Source: Zhaonella formicivorans (GTDB lineage: Bacteria > Bacillota > DUOV01 > Zhaonellaceae). Taken from it: a DNA stretch of 64,000 bases. Position numbers and translations under genes: made by a program. The notes beneath the pieces were generated by a model that made no database searches, had not been told where the DNA came from, and worked only from the letters and a program-made list of their open reading frames with translations. Below are positions 16,280 to 24,652 of the stretch, piece after piece; within the stretch, counting starts at the first letter, position 1, and every line of letters begins with the position of its first letter. Location of the stretch: NCBI RefSeq assembly GCF_004353525.1, contig NZ_CP085524.1, forward strand, positions 1,460,142 through 1,524,141, read 5' to 3'.

Positions 16280-17104
16280 ATGAAAGTATTATTTCAAATT
16301 GGCCCGTTTGCTATTTACTTTTTTGGTTTCATGATTATGATAGGTGCAATCGTTGGCATGTTTGTGCTGAAAAGAGAAGCGAAGCGGGCGGGTTACAATT
16401 CAGAGGTTATTTTAGAGGGTGTAGTATACGCTCTCATCAGTGGTATCATTGGTGCCAGGATCTTCTATATAATCTTCTATAACCCTGTCTACTATCTAAA
16501 TAATCCAGCTGAAATTTTCGCAATCCATCAAGGAGGGCTATCTATCCATGGTGGTTTAGTCGGAGGTTTCCTGGCAGCTTTTTGGTTTCTTAAAAAGCAC
16601 AAGCTATCTTTTCTAGCCGTGGCAGACTTGGCCTCTCCCCCATTAATTCTGGCCCAAGCTATCGCGAGAACCGGATGTGACGTCTTTGGCAAACCCATGA
16701 TTACCCCTTTGCCCTGGGGTATCATTAAAGATGGCGTGCTAGTTCACCCGGCACAGGTTTATGAATTTATCCTGAATTACCTGCTCTTTTTCTATCTATG
16801 GTTGAGAAAAGGTAAAATTAAGTACTCCGGGCAACTTTTTGGGGAATATCTGATTGGTTATTCCCTAGCCAGAGGAATAGTGGAATTCTTCAGGATTAAT
16901 CCTGTGATATACCCGCCGTTTTCCATATCACACCTGCTAAGTTTGGGAGGCATTTTGCTTGGTATACTGGTAATTCTGGTTTCAAGAAAATATAAGCCGA
17001 GCTTAAACAACGTAGAGAATAAAAGCTACTGGGGAACTGCCCTTTTGTCTACCATTATCCTCACCACATTATCAATCATAATTTATTACACTGTTCAAGG
17101 ATAA
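16280..17104 (+). CDS. Prolipoprotein diacylglyceryl transferase (Lgt) paralogue
   Basis: The 274-residue protein has seven predicted membrane segments and Lgt landmarks: GGLSIHGGLVGG (catalytic-loop His, about 90-101) and HPAQVYEFIL (about 158-167). Classical Lgt carries R-x-G-N-x-x-N-x-E; here that element reads RTGCDVFGKP, so the Asn and Glu are missing. This altered form suits Lgt-family paralogues found in metal-resistance clusters rather than the housekeeping enzyme, and its substrate may differ. The start is ATG 16280, 10 bp after GGAGG; a TTG at 16271 is too close. A strong terminator follows. Function as a true lipoprotein-modifying enzyme is uncertain. Confidence 0.82.
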   Translation: MKVLFQIGPFAIYFFGFMIMIGAIVGMFVLKREAKRAGYNSEVILEGVVYALISGIIGARIFYIIFYNPVYYLNNPAEIFAIHQGGLSIHGGLVGGFLAAFWFLKKHKLSFLAVADLASPPLILAQAIARTGCDVFGKPMITPLPWGIIKDGVLVHPAQVYEFILNYLLFFYLWLRKGKIKYSGQLFGEYLIGYSLARGIVEFFRINPVIYPPFSISHLLSLGGILLGILVILVSRKYKPSLNNVENKSYWGTALLSTIILTTLSIIIYYTVQG

Positions 17105-17156
17105 AGAAATTTGACCATTAACATTAATCTGGCCAATTCAACAAACAAATTATAAA

Positions 17157-17210
17157 AAATCGCAAGTCATCTGGCTAAAATAGCCTAGAAGACTTGCGAT
17201 TTTACTTTTC
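17157..17210 (+). terminator. Bidirectional terminator between Lgt paralogue and ICMT-like gene
   Basis: AAAATCGCAAGTC (from 17156) pairs with GACTTGCGATTTT (17191-17203), and the inner pair TGGCTA/TAGCC extends the hairpin. T-rich sequence follows on both strands. It separates two convergent genes. Confidence 0.85.
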
Positions 17211-17260
17211 TTTATGTTTTTTTGCGTTCAGTAGCGTTTATAAGTTCCTTGGCTCAAAAT

Positions 17261-17926
17261 CTAGGTTCTCCCCATATAACGGGAAAAAACCGCCTTAAAA
17301 CTAGCAAATGAGGGGAAAAACCTTGGCGTAGTCCTCATGTATTGCCTGTACTGTTCCCCGAATAAATCCAGCAAGTTCTTTTCCTCTCTTACGGCCAGAT
17401 ACTTATATATCCACATCAGTGCTGGTGCCATTGCTAAAGTAATTATTGTAGGCCATTGAATTAGAAAGCTTATAATAATGAGAAAAAATCCCGTGTACTG
17501 AGGGTGGCGAATGAATTTATATATTCCGTCCGTCACCAGTGCTCCCTGTGCGGCATGTATCCTTTTCCATCCAATGGATATGATTATTAGAGCTGTAATC
17601 AATAAAATATCAGTGCCGGGATGAATGATTAAGGAAATAACAGGGGAATCCCCCAAGAAAACTTTTAACAGGTGTCCGTTGTTATGTGAAAAAGGATCTA
17701 CTATCGGGTACTTTTTCCCCAGCCAGGAGGATAGTAGATATATGGTGAAAGGAAAACCGTACATCTCTGTAAACAGAGCAACAAAAAACGCACTTAAAGC
17801 CCCCATACTTTTCCAATCCGTCTTCGTTCGAGGCTTAAATACTGCCATGACAAGAAAACTCATAAATAAAACATTTCCTATAACCACCGGCCAAAGACCA
17901 TATTCGTAAATCTTTCCCTGTTCCAT
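17261..17926 (-). CDS. Isoprenylcysteine/phospholipid methyltransferase-like membrane protein
   Basis: The 221-residue integral membrane protein ends with the ICMT/PEMT signature: GIYKFIRHPQYTGFFLIIIS, then REEKNLLDLFGEQYRQYM and TPRFFP. These residues form the SAM-binding part in the family. Bacterial members methylate unknown lipids or prenylated molecules; they are frequent in heavy-metal islands. At least five membrane segments are visible. ATG 17926 has GGGAGGAGG in front, favouring it over a longer frame to 17968. It converges with the Lgt paralogue and shares its terminator. Confidence 0.82.
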   Translation of the reverse strand: MEQGKIYEYGLWPVVIGNVLFMSFLVMAVFKPRTKTDWKSMGALSAFFVALFTEMYGFPFTIYLLSSWLGKKYPIVDPFSHNNGHLLKVFLGDSPVISLIIHPGTDILLITALIIISIGWKRIHAAQGALVTDGIYKFIRHPQYTGFFLIIISFLIQWPTIITLAMAPALMWIYKYLAVREEKNLLDLFGEQYRQYMRTTPRFFPSFASFKAVFSRYMGRT

Positions 17927-18235
17927 TAAAACCTCCTCCCTGCCCCTACAGAAACTAATCTGCTTCACAACTAAAGGAGCCCTAAAATTTTTTTAACTTT
18001 AAGTCTAACATACCCCTTATAGATATGCCATAATAAGTTGTACCTAATGCCTCTTCATATCGCAAAGGGAAAGAAATCTAAAAAATCTGAAAACCTTGAG
18101 TATTAGATAAGATAGTTTCAAACCGTTAAATTGTCAAAAATGCAACCCCGCACCTACCCCGGAAAAGGGAGTTTGTGCAAAACAACAGAACAAAATTAAG
18201 GTTGGGCAGTTTATGGTCTTGCCCGGGACCAAAAG

Positions 18236-18394
18236 CTAATGCCCACTGTCGCAATGGGCTACCGCCCGCAGCATATACTTTTTCCTCAGCATTACGATGC
18301 CCCCCTTTCCTGTTGGAATCTTGAATTTCAGGCTCACCGCACCGCCAAAGATGCAGGAGCATATTTCAACAGCCTGCCCGGCGTTACATTGCTG
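18236..18394 (-). pseudogene. Unassigned, possibly decayed small Cys-containing ORF
   Basis: An open minus-strand frame of 53 codons ends in KKYMLRAVAHCDSGH and contains EICSCIFGG, but it has no start codon. An in-frame TAA stands directly upstream at 18395-18397. A second frame from an ATG further upstream runs only 13 codons before a stop. The arrangement looks like a short metal-related protein split by frameshift, placed directly behind a leftward promoter with a CsoR-like operator. I do not recognise the family; it could also be chance. Confidence 0.3.
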
Positions 18395-18454
18395 TTACCG
18401 GGAGGTGTTATTTTCTCTTTTTTCGATATACCCCATTTCCGTACTTCTATACTT

Positions 18455-18484
18455 AGCATATTACCCTTGGGGGGTATATGTCAA
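18455..18484 (-). promoter_or_regulatory. Leftward promoter with CsoR-like operator
   Basis: On the minus strand TTGACA (18484-18479), an 18-bp spacer and TATGCT (18460-18455) form a promoter. The spacer holds TACCCCCCAAGGGTA (18462-18476), close to the copA operator. A repressor bound here would block polymerase directly. The only thing downstream is the unassigned fragment at 18236-18394. Confidence 0.55.
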
Positions 18485-18656
18485 GGCGTTCACACAATCT
18501 TCATAAAACTTGATTTCTTACAGAATACCTTGTTGACACCTGGTTTACGATTATCTCTTTAATCGTCAAATGGGTATTAATTTTATTTGGCTAGGTTTGC
18601 TAAACGTATTTTTCTGAATCGCTGTTGAACTTCATAATTTTTTCATTTTTAAACTA

Positions 18657-18712
18657 TTGACATTTACTGTATGCATTGTTAAGATAAAATCGCTTACTAC
18701 CCCCAGGGGGTA
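18657..18712 (+). promoter_or_regulatory. copA promoter and CsoR-type operator
   Basis: TTGACA (18657-18662), a 17-bp spacer and TAAGAT (18680-18685) form a good vegetative promoter. TACCCCCAGGGGGTA (18698-18712) is a perfect inverted repeat around one base and overlaps the expected start of transcription. G-tract/C-tract palindromes flanked by TA are the known operators of CsoR/RcnR-family metal sensors. The site would allow copper-induced expression of the ATPase. No csoR gene is in this window. Confidence 0.8.
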
Positions 18713-18740
18713 TATAACAAGATAAAGGAGTGAGCAAGTT

Positions 18741-21311
18741 ATGTCATCACAAACCGCAGAACGGGTAACTCTACCTGTCGAAGGCATGAGTTGCGCCGCT
18801 TGTGTAGCTAAAGTAGAAAAGGCTTTGAAAAACACCCGCGGCGTACAAGATGCAAAAGTTAATTTAGTGGCTGGAAAAGCTACTATAGATTATCTTAAAG
18901 CAGAGACCTCTATGGAAGAACTGGTTAAAGCCATTACAGGTATAGGTTATACGGTACCCCAAGAAGAAGTATCATTAACCGTGCGGGGCATGTCCTGCGC
19001 AGCCTGTGTAGCGAAGGTAGAAAAAGTTTTACGGGGGCTGCCGGGAGTAACAAATGCTGTGGTCAATCTGGCGGCAGAATCAGCCAAAGTACAGTTTTAT
19101 CCCGGTTCACTAACTAAAGGAGACATCAAAAAAGCAATTAACTCCTTAGGTTATGAGGCCACCGAAAAACTTGAAGGCCATGAAGCCCTGGACCGGGAAC
19201 GGGAAGCCAGGCAGGCAGAAATTAGACGGCAGGCCAGGAACATGTGGATAGCCTGGCCATTGGCAATTGTAGTCATGCTCGGTATGTTCCGGGATATGTG
19301 GATTTTCCCTTATTTCGTACCAGAGTTTTTAGGCAACACTCTTGTCTTATGGGTGCTGACCACTCCGGTAGTATTTATTCCCGGCTGGCAGTTCTTCGTC
19401 CACAGTTTCAATGGTTTAAAACGGGGCACCACCGATATGAACCTCTTATACGCCACCGGTATTGGCGCCGCCTACATCATCGCTACAATTAACACCCTTT
19501 GGCCCGACGCGGGCTTTGGCGGAAAAGGTGCCACCTTTTTTGAGTCTGCCGCCCTTTTAACCGCATTTATCGTCCTTGGCAGATACCTGGAGGCACTCAC
19601 CCGCGGCAGGACCTCCGATGCTATCAGAAAGCTGATGAGCCTGCAGGCTAAAACAGCCCGGGTAATCAGAAACGGCCAGGAACTGGAAATAGCAGCCGCC
19701 GAAGTGGAAATAGGCGATATAGTCATAGTTCGCCCCGGTGAAAGCATCCCTGTGGACGGAAAGGTAATTGAAGGGTATTCCGCCGTGGATGAAGCCATGA
19801 TTACCGGGGAAAGCATCCCTGTAGAGAAAAAACCGGGCGATGAGGTTATAGGCGCCACTATCAACAAGACCGGTTCATTTAAGTTTACAGCTACCAGAGT
19901 AGGCAAAGACACTGCCTTATCCCAGATTATTAAGCTGGTAGAAGATGCCCAGGCTTCCAAGGCTCCTATCCAGAAACTGGCCGACTTTGTGGCAGGGCAC
20001 TTCATAGCAGGAGTGCACGTCCTAGCGCTGATAGTATTTGGGTTCTGGTTCTTCCTTGGCTATAATGCTTTCTTCAGACCCGATTCCAGTTTCATCCTTT
20101 CACCATACAGTTTAGCAGAGGTTGGCGTATTCGGTTTCTCACTGCTCTTAAGCGTTACAACCCTTGTTATTTCCTGTCCGTGCGCTCTGGGACTGGCTAC
20201 CCCCAGCGCCATGATGGCAGGAACCGGTAAAGGCGCGGAAAACGGCATCCTCTTCAAAGGGGCCGATGCTGTAGAAGCTACCTCTAAACTGCAGGCTATC
20301 GTTTTTGATAAAACGGGAACTTTGACCAAAGGAGAACCTTCTTTAACAGATGTAATAGTGAATAATGGATTTAACAGAGAAGAAGTGCTAAAACTTGCGG
20401 CAATTGCCGAAAAAACTTCAGAGCATCCGCTGGGTGAAGCCATTGTAAAGGGAGCAAAAGCGGAAGGCATCATACTCTCCGATGCTGATAGTTTTGAAGC
20501 TATTCCCGGACACGGTATCGAGGCAAGCTTTGCAGGCAGAACCATTTTGGCAGGAAACCGCAGGCTGATGCAGCAGCGGGGAATTGATTTCAGTTCTCTG
20601 TTAAAGCAAGCTGAAGAATTAGAAAAGAACGGTAAAACGGCCATGTTCATCGCCATCGATAGTAAAGCGGCTGGAATAATAGCAGTAGCCGATACCCTGA
20701 AGGAAAATTCAGCCGAAGCAGTGGCCCGGCTAAAGAAATTGGGGATCGAAGTGGCCATGATCACCGGGGATAACCGCAGGACTGCCGAGGCCATTGCTCA
20801 TCAGGTAGGCATTACCCGGGTACTGGCCGAAGTGCTGCCCCAGGATAAAGCCAATGAAGTGAAAAAACTGCAAGAACAAGGTCTACGGGTTGCCATGGTA
20901 GGAGACGGTATCAACGACGCCCCTGCTCTGGCCCAAGCTGATGTGGGCATAGCCATCGGCAGCGGTACTGATGTAGCTAAAGAAACAGGAGACATCATCT
21001 TAATCAAGTCGGATATTCGTGACGTTGTAAGCGCTATCGAAGTGGCCCGGGCCACCATGCGCAAAGTAAAACAGAACCTGGTCTGGTCCTTTATCTACAA
21101 CATTACCGGTATTCCTATCGCCGCAGGTATTCTCTATCCATTTAACGGTTTAATCGTAAGCCCCGAACTGGCCGCTTTCTTCATGGCTATTAGTTCGGTA
21201 TCGGTAACACTGAACACCTTGCTCCTAAAACGCTTTATTCCAAGCATGAAAAGAGAAGAAATAAACCATCACGAAACTGCCAATGCCGCCAGTTTAAAGC
21301 CGGCAGCTTAA
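18741..21311 (+). CDS. copA: Copper-translocating P1B-type ATPase
   Basis: The 856-residue ATPase has two N-terminal heavy-metal-associated domains, each with GMSCAAC (about 15-21 and 84-90). Eight membrane segments follow, with the Cu(I) motif CPC ([13 protein letters not shown]), phosphorylation site [11 protein letters not shown], nucleotide site SEHPLGEAI (His-Pro) and hinge [18 protein letters not shown]. All residues for Cu(I) export are present. GGAG precedes ATG 18741. The CsoR-like operator in front argues for copper control. It is followed at 13 bp by a small membrane-protein gene with which it shares a terminator. Confidence 0.97.
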   Translation: MSSQTAERVTLPVEGMSCAACVAKVEKALKNTRGVQDAKVNLVAGKATIDYLKAETSMEELVKAITGIGYTVPQEEVSLTVRGMSCAACVAKVEKVLRGLPGVTNAVVNLAAESAKVQFYPGSLTKGDIKKAINSLGYEATEKLEGHEALDREREARQAEIRRQARNMWIAWPLAIVVMLGMFRDMWIFPYFVPEFLGNTLVLWVLTTPVVFIPGWQFFVHSFNGLKRGTTDMNLLYATGIGAAYIIATINTLWPDAGFGGKGATFFESAALLTAFIVLGRYLEALTRGRTSDAIRKLMSLQAKTARVIRNGQELEIAAAEVEIGDIVIVRPGESIPVDGKVIEGYSAVDEAMITGESIPVEKKPGDEVIGATINKTGSFKFTATRVGKDTALSQIIKLVEDAQASKAPIQKLADFVAGHFIAGVHVLALIVFGFWFFLGYNAFFRPDSSFILSPYSLAEVGVFGFSLLLSVTTLVISCPCALGLATPSAMMAGTGKGAENGILFKGADAVEATSKLQAIVFDKTGTLTKGEPSLTDVIVNNGFNREEVLKLAAIAEKTSEHPLGEAIVKGAKAEGIILSDADSFEAIPGHGIEASFAGRTILAGNRRLMQQRGIDFSSLLKQAEELEKNGKTAMFIAIDSKAAGIIAVADTLKENSAEAVARLKKLGIEVAMITGDNRRTAEAIAHQVGITRVLAEVLPQDKANEVKKLQEQGLRVAMVGDGINDAPALAQADVGIAIGSGTDVAKETGDIILIKSDIRDVVSAIEVARATMRKVKQNLVWSFIYNITGIPIAAGILYPFNGLIVSPELAAFFMAISSVSVTLNTLLLKRFIPSMKREEINHHETANAASLKPAA

Positions 21312-21324
21312 GGGAGGGTTGAAT

Positions 21325-21555
21325 ATGGAAAAACAAATAGCACGGGAAAGCGCTTTAATCTATTCAGCTATATCGTTTGGCCTGGCACTGTTGTTTTTTT
21401 TAGCAACTTTTTTCACCGGGGAACAGTATAACGCCGTGGCACGCTACGGAGGAACCATCTGGGTGTTCATTCTGACCATGATCATTACCATGCCTTTGGT
21501 AATCCCGGCTGTGAAGAAAAAATATGGCGACAATTCCCCTTCATCCCATCACTGA
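21325..21555 (+). CDS. Small two-helix membrane protein behind copA
   Basis: A 76-residue protein with two membrane helices (about 12-32 and 44-66) and a His-ended tail (SSHH). ATG 21325 follows AAGGGAGGG. A TTG two codons earlier is less well placed. The gene follows copA at 13 bp and ends in the same terminator, so it should be copper-regulated. I do not recognise a named family. It may be an accessory subunit or metal chaperone at the membrane; that is inference from position. Confidence 0.78.
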   Translation: MEKQIARESALIYSAISFGLALLFFLATFFTGEQYNAVARYGGTIWVFILTMIITMPLVIPAVKKKYGDNSPSSHH

Positions 21556-21570
21556 TTGTATAACAAGGCC

Positions 21571-21612
21571 AAGGGGCTGACCCAAGTATAATTTGGGCAG
21601 CCCCTTTGTTAT
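21571..21612 (+). terminator. Terminator of the copA transcript
   Basis: AAGGGGCTG (21571-21579) pairs with CAGCCCCTT (from 21599), and the inner CCCAA/TTGGG extends the stem. TTGTTATTTT follows on plus. Confidence 0.85.
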
Positions 21613-21737
21613 TTTACAACGTTTAACGCTGTGCAGAAAACAAGCTTGAAAGTATTCAACCAGAATTTCATGGCTAACCTTGTCAATTTTACCTCTTACG
21701 GTGGCAATTTATGTTCAATAAATACGTTATAATAACC

Positions 21738-21772
21738 AAAAAGCCCACCTGCAAAAGAAAGGTGGGCTTTTT
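21738..21772 (-). terminator. Terminator of the His/Cys-rich membrane gene
   Basis: AAAAAGCCCACCT (21738-21750) pairs perfectly with AGGTGGGCTTTTT (21760-21772). T-runs occur on both strands; it lies 14 bp beyond the stop of the minus-strand gene at 21786. Confidence 0.85.
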
Positions 21773-21785
21773 GCGAAGTGCATTT

Positions 21786-21956
21786 TTAATGCTTATGACC
21801 TGTGTACTCATGCGCATTAGGCTTTCCTGTTTCTTCCTTGCGCTGCTGATGGTGGCCACCTCCGCAGCAGCCGCCACCGCCATGCATCCGCATCATCAAA
21901 AAAAACAGACCGCCGATCAGAAGCCAACTTCCATAATCGTTAAAAAACTGAGCCAT
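21786..21956 (-). CDS. Tiny membrane protein with Cys/His-rich metal-binding tail
   Basis: The 56-residue product has one membrane helix (SWLLIGGLFFLMMRM) followed by HGGGGCCGGGHHQQ and a His-rich end (EYTGHKH). The CC/HH cluster next to the membrane is a likely metal site. GGGAG stands 8 bp before ATG 21956. A promoter with a CsoR-type operator lies about 110 bp upstream, so expression should follow copper (or a related metal) together with copA. Similar tiny proteins accompany metal ATPases in other Firmicutes. Its exact role is unknown. Confidence 0.8.
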   Translation of the reverse strand: MAQFFNDYGSWLLIGGLFFLMMRMHGGGGCCGGGHHQQRKEETGKPNAHEYTGHKH

Positions 21957-22046
21957 ACCATCATCTCCCTTCTTTATTTTTACCATAAAATTTAATATTT
22001 AAGATGTGAAACAGTCTTTAGGTCGATACAAAGGTCTGCCTATTGC

Positions 22047-22097
22047 TACCCCTCAGGGGTATATATATAACTTAACAGCATTGTTTTATGATGTCAA
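22047..22097 (-). promoter_or_regulatory. CsoR-type operator and promoter of the Cys/His-rich gene
   Basis: On the minus strand TTGACA (22097-22092), a 17-bp spacer and TAAGTT (22074-22069) are followed by TACCCCTGAGGGGTA (22061-22047). Layout and operator match the copA promoter closely, which supports a shared regulator. Confidence 0.72.
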
Positions 22098-22330
22098 GTT
22101 ACTTCACATAACCTACACAATTGGAAGAGACGCTCACAATGCCACCCGACTAGGCGCCCCTGAGAAGGTATTATGTGTAACATCGACCAAAGAATGCCGT
22201 CACAGAGACTGCCATCAGAGTTTTATACCACAAGACGCTACGAAAAACTTTCACATTAACTGCTAAGACCGCGTTGATTGATTAGACCACTCCTTCGTCT
22301 GGGAACAAACTAAGATATAATTTTTTAGAC

Positions 22331-23347
22331 TTAACGCCTTTCGAGGTTAAGAAGTTTCCACATACCAAAAGAAAAAGCCCATACTAAGATAAATAAGCTT
22401 ACCATGAGATATCCCATTTCGCTGAACTCCAAGCCCTGTACCCAAGTCCAAAACCAACCCTTAAGCCCTAATTTAGGGGTAATAACCTGAGCAAGCTCTA
22501 TAAAGCCGATGAACAGGGCAGCTACTACGGATAAACCTGTTATAGTCAGGTTATAGTATATCTTTCGAAGAGGGGTGGCAAAAGCCCAGCGGTAGGCATT
22601 AATCATAAACACTCCGTCAGCAGTGTCCATCAAGCTCATCCCGGCCGCAAACAATATGGGCAAAGATAAAATACCGGCTAACGGAACGGTCTGGGCTGCC
22701 GCTCCCGCCGAGATGGCTATAAGCGCTACCTCACTGGCTGTGTCAAAGCCCAGCCCAAAGAGGAACCCTAGAGGATAGATCTGCCAGCTTTTATCTATAA
22801 ACCGGTAGAGACTCCCTGCGAAGCGGGCCAGAAAACCTCTTGAATCAAGCAGATTTTCTAGCTTGTCCTCCTCGTAGTGTTTGCGCCTTACTTTCAAAAA
22901 TATGCGGTACAAATCCAGCCAGATATATAGATTTAGTAAGCCGATGAGCAGCAGGAATCCTCCTGATACCACCGTTCCAATTAATCCCCCGATTTCTTGT
23001 AAGTATGGCAATTTTTCCTGTGACCAGCGCATAGCTATGACAGTAACCAAAGTCATCAGAAAAACCACCGTAGAATGACCCAGTGAAAAGTAAAATCCTA
23101 TACCTGTCGCGTCTTTCTTCTGTTGGATCAGTTTACGGACAGTATTATCAATAGCGGCAATGTGGTCTGCGTCAAAGGCGTGCCTTAAACCTAAAGTGTA
23201 CGCCAGAAACCCCATGCCCAATAATTGCGGATAGTCTTGTCCTTGAAGAAGCAACAAAATTATACCGAATATGTGAATTCCAGCTACTGCCACGCCATAA
23301 CCAAACCAGTTGGGGTATACTAGGGATTTGTTACCTACCCATTTCAT
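22331..23347 (-). CDS. NiCoT-family nickel/cobalt permease
   Basis: The 338-residue protein has eight membrane segments and the family signature HAFDADHIAAIDN (HX4DH) near residue 58. Further NiCoT motifs are LGHSTVVFLMTL and LGFDTASEVALI. It imports Ni(II) and/or Co(II) driven by the membrane potential. Sequence alone does not set the preference. ATG 23347 lies 10 bp after GGAG; a GTG at 23356 is too close. No nickel enzyme is encoded nearby, so the metal may feed hydrogenase, urease, CODH or cobalamin synthesis elsewhere. Confidence 0.95.
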   Translation of the reverse strand: MKWVGNKSLVYPNWFGYGVAVAGIHIFGIILLLLQGQDYPQLLGMGFLAYTLGLRHAFDADHIAAIDNTVRKLIQQKKDATGIGFYFSLGHSTVVFLMTLVTVIAMRWSQEKLPYLQEIGGLIGTVVSGGFLLLIGLLNLYIWLDLYRIFLKVRRKHYEEDKLENLLDSRGFLARFAGSLYRFIDKSWQIYPLGFLFGLGFDTASEVALIAISAGAAAQTVPLAGILSLPILFAAGMSLMDTADGVFMINAYRWAFATPLRKIYYNLTITGLSVVAALFIGFIELAQVITPKLGLKGWFWTWVQGLEFSEMGYLMVSLFILVWAFSFGMWKLLNLERR

Positions 23348-23457
23348 AATTATCACACTCCTGTTTTAAACCTTAATGTCTCTTAACAAATGCGTGCAAT
23401 TGCTCTGTGACCAAGACCTCTATTAGCCCTTGCCGTTAATAGTAGTATTCAAAAAAC

Positions 23458-23559
23458 CTATTTATTCTGGTGACCTTGTAAGATTAAAACTTCGTTTTTA
23501 ATTGGAGAAGTGGCAACTGCTATGGTATTCCATTGAGGTCGACAACTTAAAACAACCAT
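23458..23559 (-). CDS. Possible 33-residue leader ORF before the NiCoT gene
   Basis: A short frame from ATG 23559 with GGAGGGAAGA directly in front ends at TAG 23458. The peptide (SCRPQWNTIAVATSPIKNEV core) has no recognised domain. It lies 110 bp upstream of the permease on the same strand. It could be a small protein, a leader peptide or a chance frame with a good ribosome site. Confidence 0.35.
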   Translation of the reverse strand: MVVLSCRPQWNTIAVATSPIKNEVLILQGHQNK

Positions 23560-23590
23560 TTCTTCCCTCCATTCAAGGTGAAATAACGCG

Positions 23591-23616
23591 AAAAAAATAC
23601 CTCCTGGGGCAGGAGG
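23591..23616 (-). terminator. Terminator after the lipoprotein gene
   Basis: CCTCCT (23600-23605) and AGGAGG (23611-23616) form the stem. On the minus strand TATTTTTTT follows. It ends transcription from the lipoprotein gene before the short ORF and permease. Confidence 0.8.
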
Positions 23617-23644
23617 CAATATGAAAAGGAGTCGGGTAACAAAT

Positions 23645-24223
23645 TCAAGGGATTCGCCAGATCAAGACCCTTTCGGGCACATCACGTAGGTTTTTGACAA
23701 CCAGTTTTAATTCTTTGGTATTTTCACCAAGAACAGGTTCATTATCCAATACTTTAGGAAAAACCACAGTACCTGCGGGATGGTGCGGGTCCGCCTGGTT
23801 TAATTTCCACTCCGACGGCTTGACGGAGCGACCGTCTACCAGCAGTTCCACATTACTCAACACATCGAACTCTTTAAGCAAATCCCCGCCGTGGGTGGTC
23901 AGAAAAATTTCAAATACTAAATTTTTTTCTGCCTGCTTTTTAAGATTTGGGTCGTCAAGTACAGCTGCAGCCAAGTACTCGGGAGTAACCCACAAAGCCT
24001 CAACCGTCACACCACCCTGACCTTGGTCAGATTTCAGGTATTTTTGTTCCAAGTCCGCTTGTTCATCACTTTTTTGTTCACTTTGCCCACTGGCAACATC
24101 CCCGGCGGTCGCCGGCTTTTCATCTGCTTGGCCGTTCGTTCCGGCAGTTTTGGCACAGCCAACTGCAAAAAAGACAAGTAGGACAAATACTGCGGCTAAG
24201 ACTGTTTTGCTTTTGAATATCAT
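23645..24223 (-). CDS. Putative lipoprotein of unknown function
   Basis: The 192-residue protein has a lipoprotein signal peptide (VFVLLVFFAVGC, Cys about 23), a low-complexity linker rich in Gln/Glu/Asp/Lys, and a beta-rich C-terminal domain (about 75-190). That domain contains VTVEALWVTPEYL, FEIFLTTHGGDL and a closing ELKLVVKNLRDVPERVLIWR. It should be anchored on the outer face of the membrane. The neighbours (DUF2933 protein upstream, metal permease downstream) suggest an envelope role in metal handling. I cannot name a family. Confidence 0.75.
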   Translation of the reverse strand: MIFKSKTVLAAVFVLLVFFAVGCAKTAGTNGQADEKPATAGDVASGQSEQKSDEQADLEQKYLKSDQGQGGVTVEALWVTPEYLAAAVLDDPNLKKQAEKNLVFEIFLTTHGGDLLKEFDVLSNVELLVDGRSVKPSEWKLNQADPHHPAGTVVFPKVLDNEPVLGENTKELKLVVKNLRDVPERVLIWRIP

Positions 24224-24259
24224 CTAAGCTACTCCTCTCACTGGATGGTTAAGTTGCAG

Positions 24260-24496
24260 TTATTCTTGCGCAGACTTAGCTTTTTCTGGTGCTTCTTTTT
24301 GATGGTGACAGCTGCCGCCCATAAATTTCATCATCACTATATGCATCAGTGGGCAAGCCAGTAAAAACAGCAGGCTGGCAGAGCTTCCTAGGCCGCTAAA
24401 ATTAAACCTCCCACCGCTGAAGAAATAAAAAATTGCCACCATAGGTATGAGACAACACAGCAGCATTAAAATTCCATGCCAATTAAACTTTTTCAT
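24260..24496 (-). CDS. DUF2933-family small membrane protein
   Basis: The 78-residue protein matches the DUF2933 pattern: WHGILMLLCCLIPMVAIFYF, then LLFLLACPLMHIVMMKFMGG and a CHHQKE tail. Two membrane helices contain CC and CPLMH, and the tail contains CHH, all potential metal ligands. DUF2933 proteins are typical companions of copper and heavy-metal exporters. The gene is 36 bp upstream of the lipoprotein gene and probably co-transcribed. It diverges from the membrane gene at 24653. Confidence 0.82.
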   Translation of the reverse strand: MKKFNWHGILMLLCCLIPMVAIFYFFSGGRFNFSGLGSSASLLFLLACPLMHIVMMKFMGGSCHHQKEAPEKAKSAQE

Positions 24497-24652
24497 TTCC
24501 CTACCCCTATCCGGTATTTTATCGTATCATCATCCTACACCATAGTTTTTAAGAAAATTCAAAGGATTTGTGGAGTATTTGTGAAGATCATTGCCTTAGT
24601 TATCCTGACTCATATACTTAAAAGTAACGGTTTACCAAAGGAGGTAGAGAAC

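Noticed and set aside
18239-18562. Plus-strand frame of 107 codons before copA
   Set aside because: It runs through the CsoR-like operator and opposing promoter and has no ribosome site.
22098-22330. Possible cobalamin or metal riboswitch before the small Cys/His-rich gene or behind the NiCoT gene
   Set aside because: No conserved box elements of cobalamin, NiCo or fluoride riboswitches found; only promoter and operator are supported.
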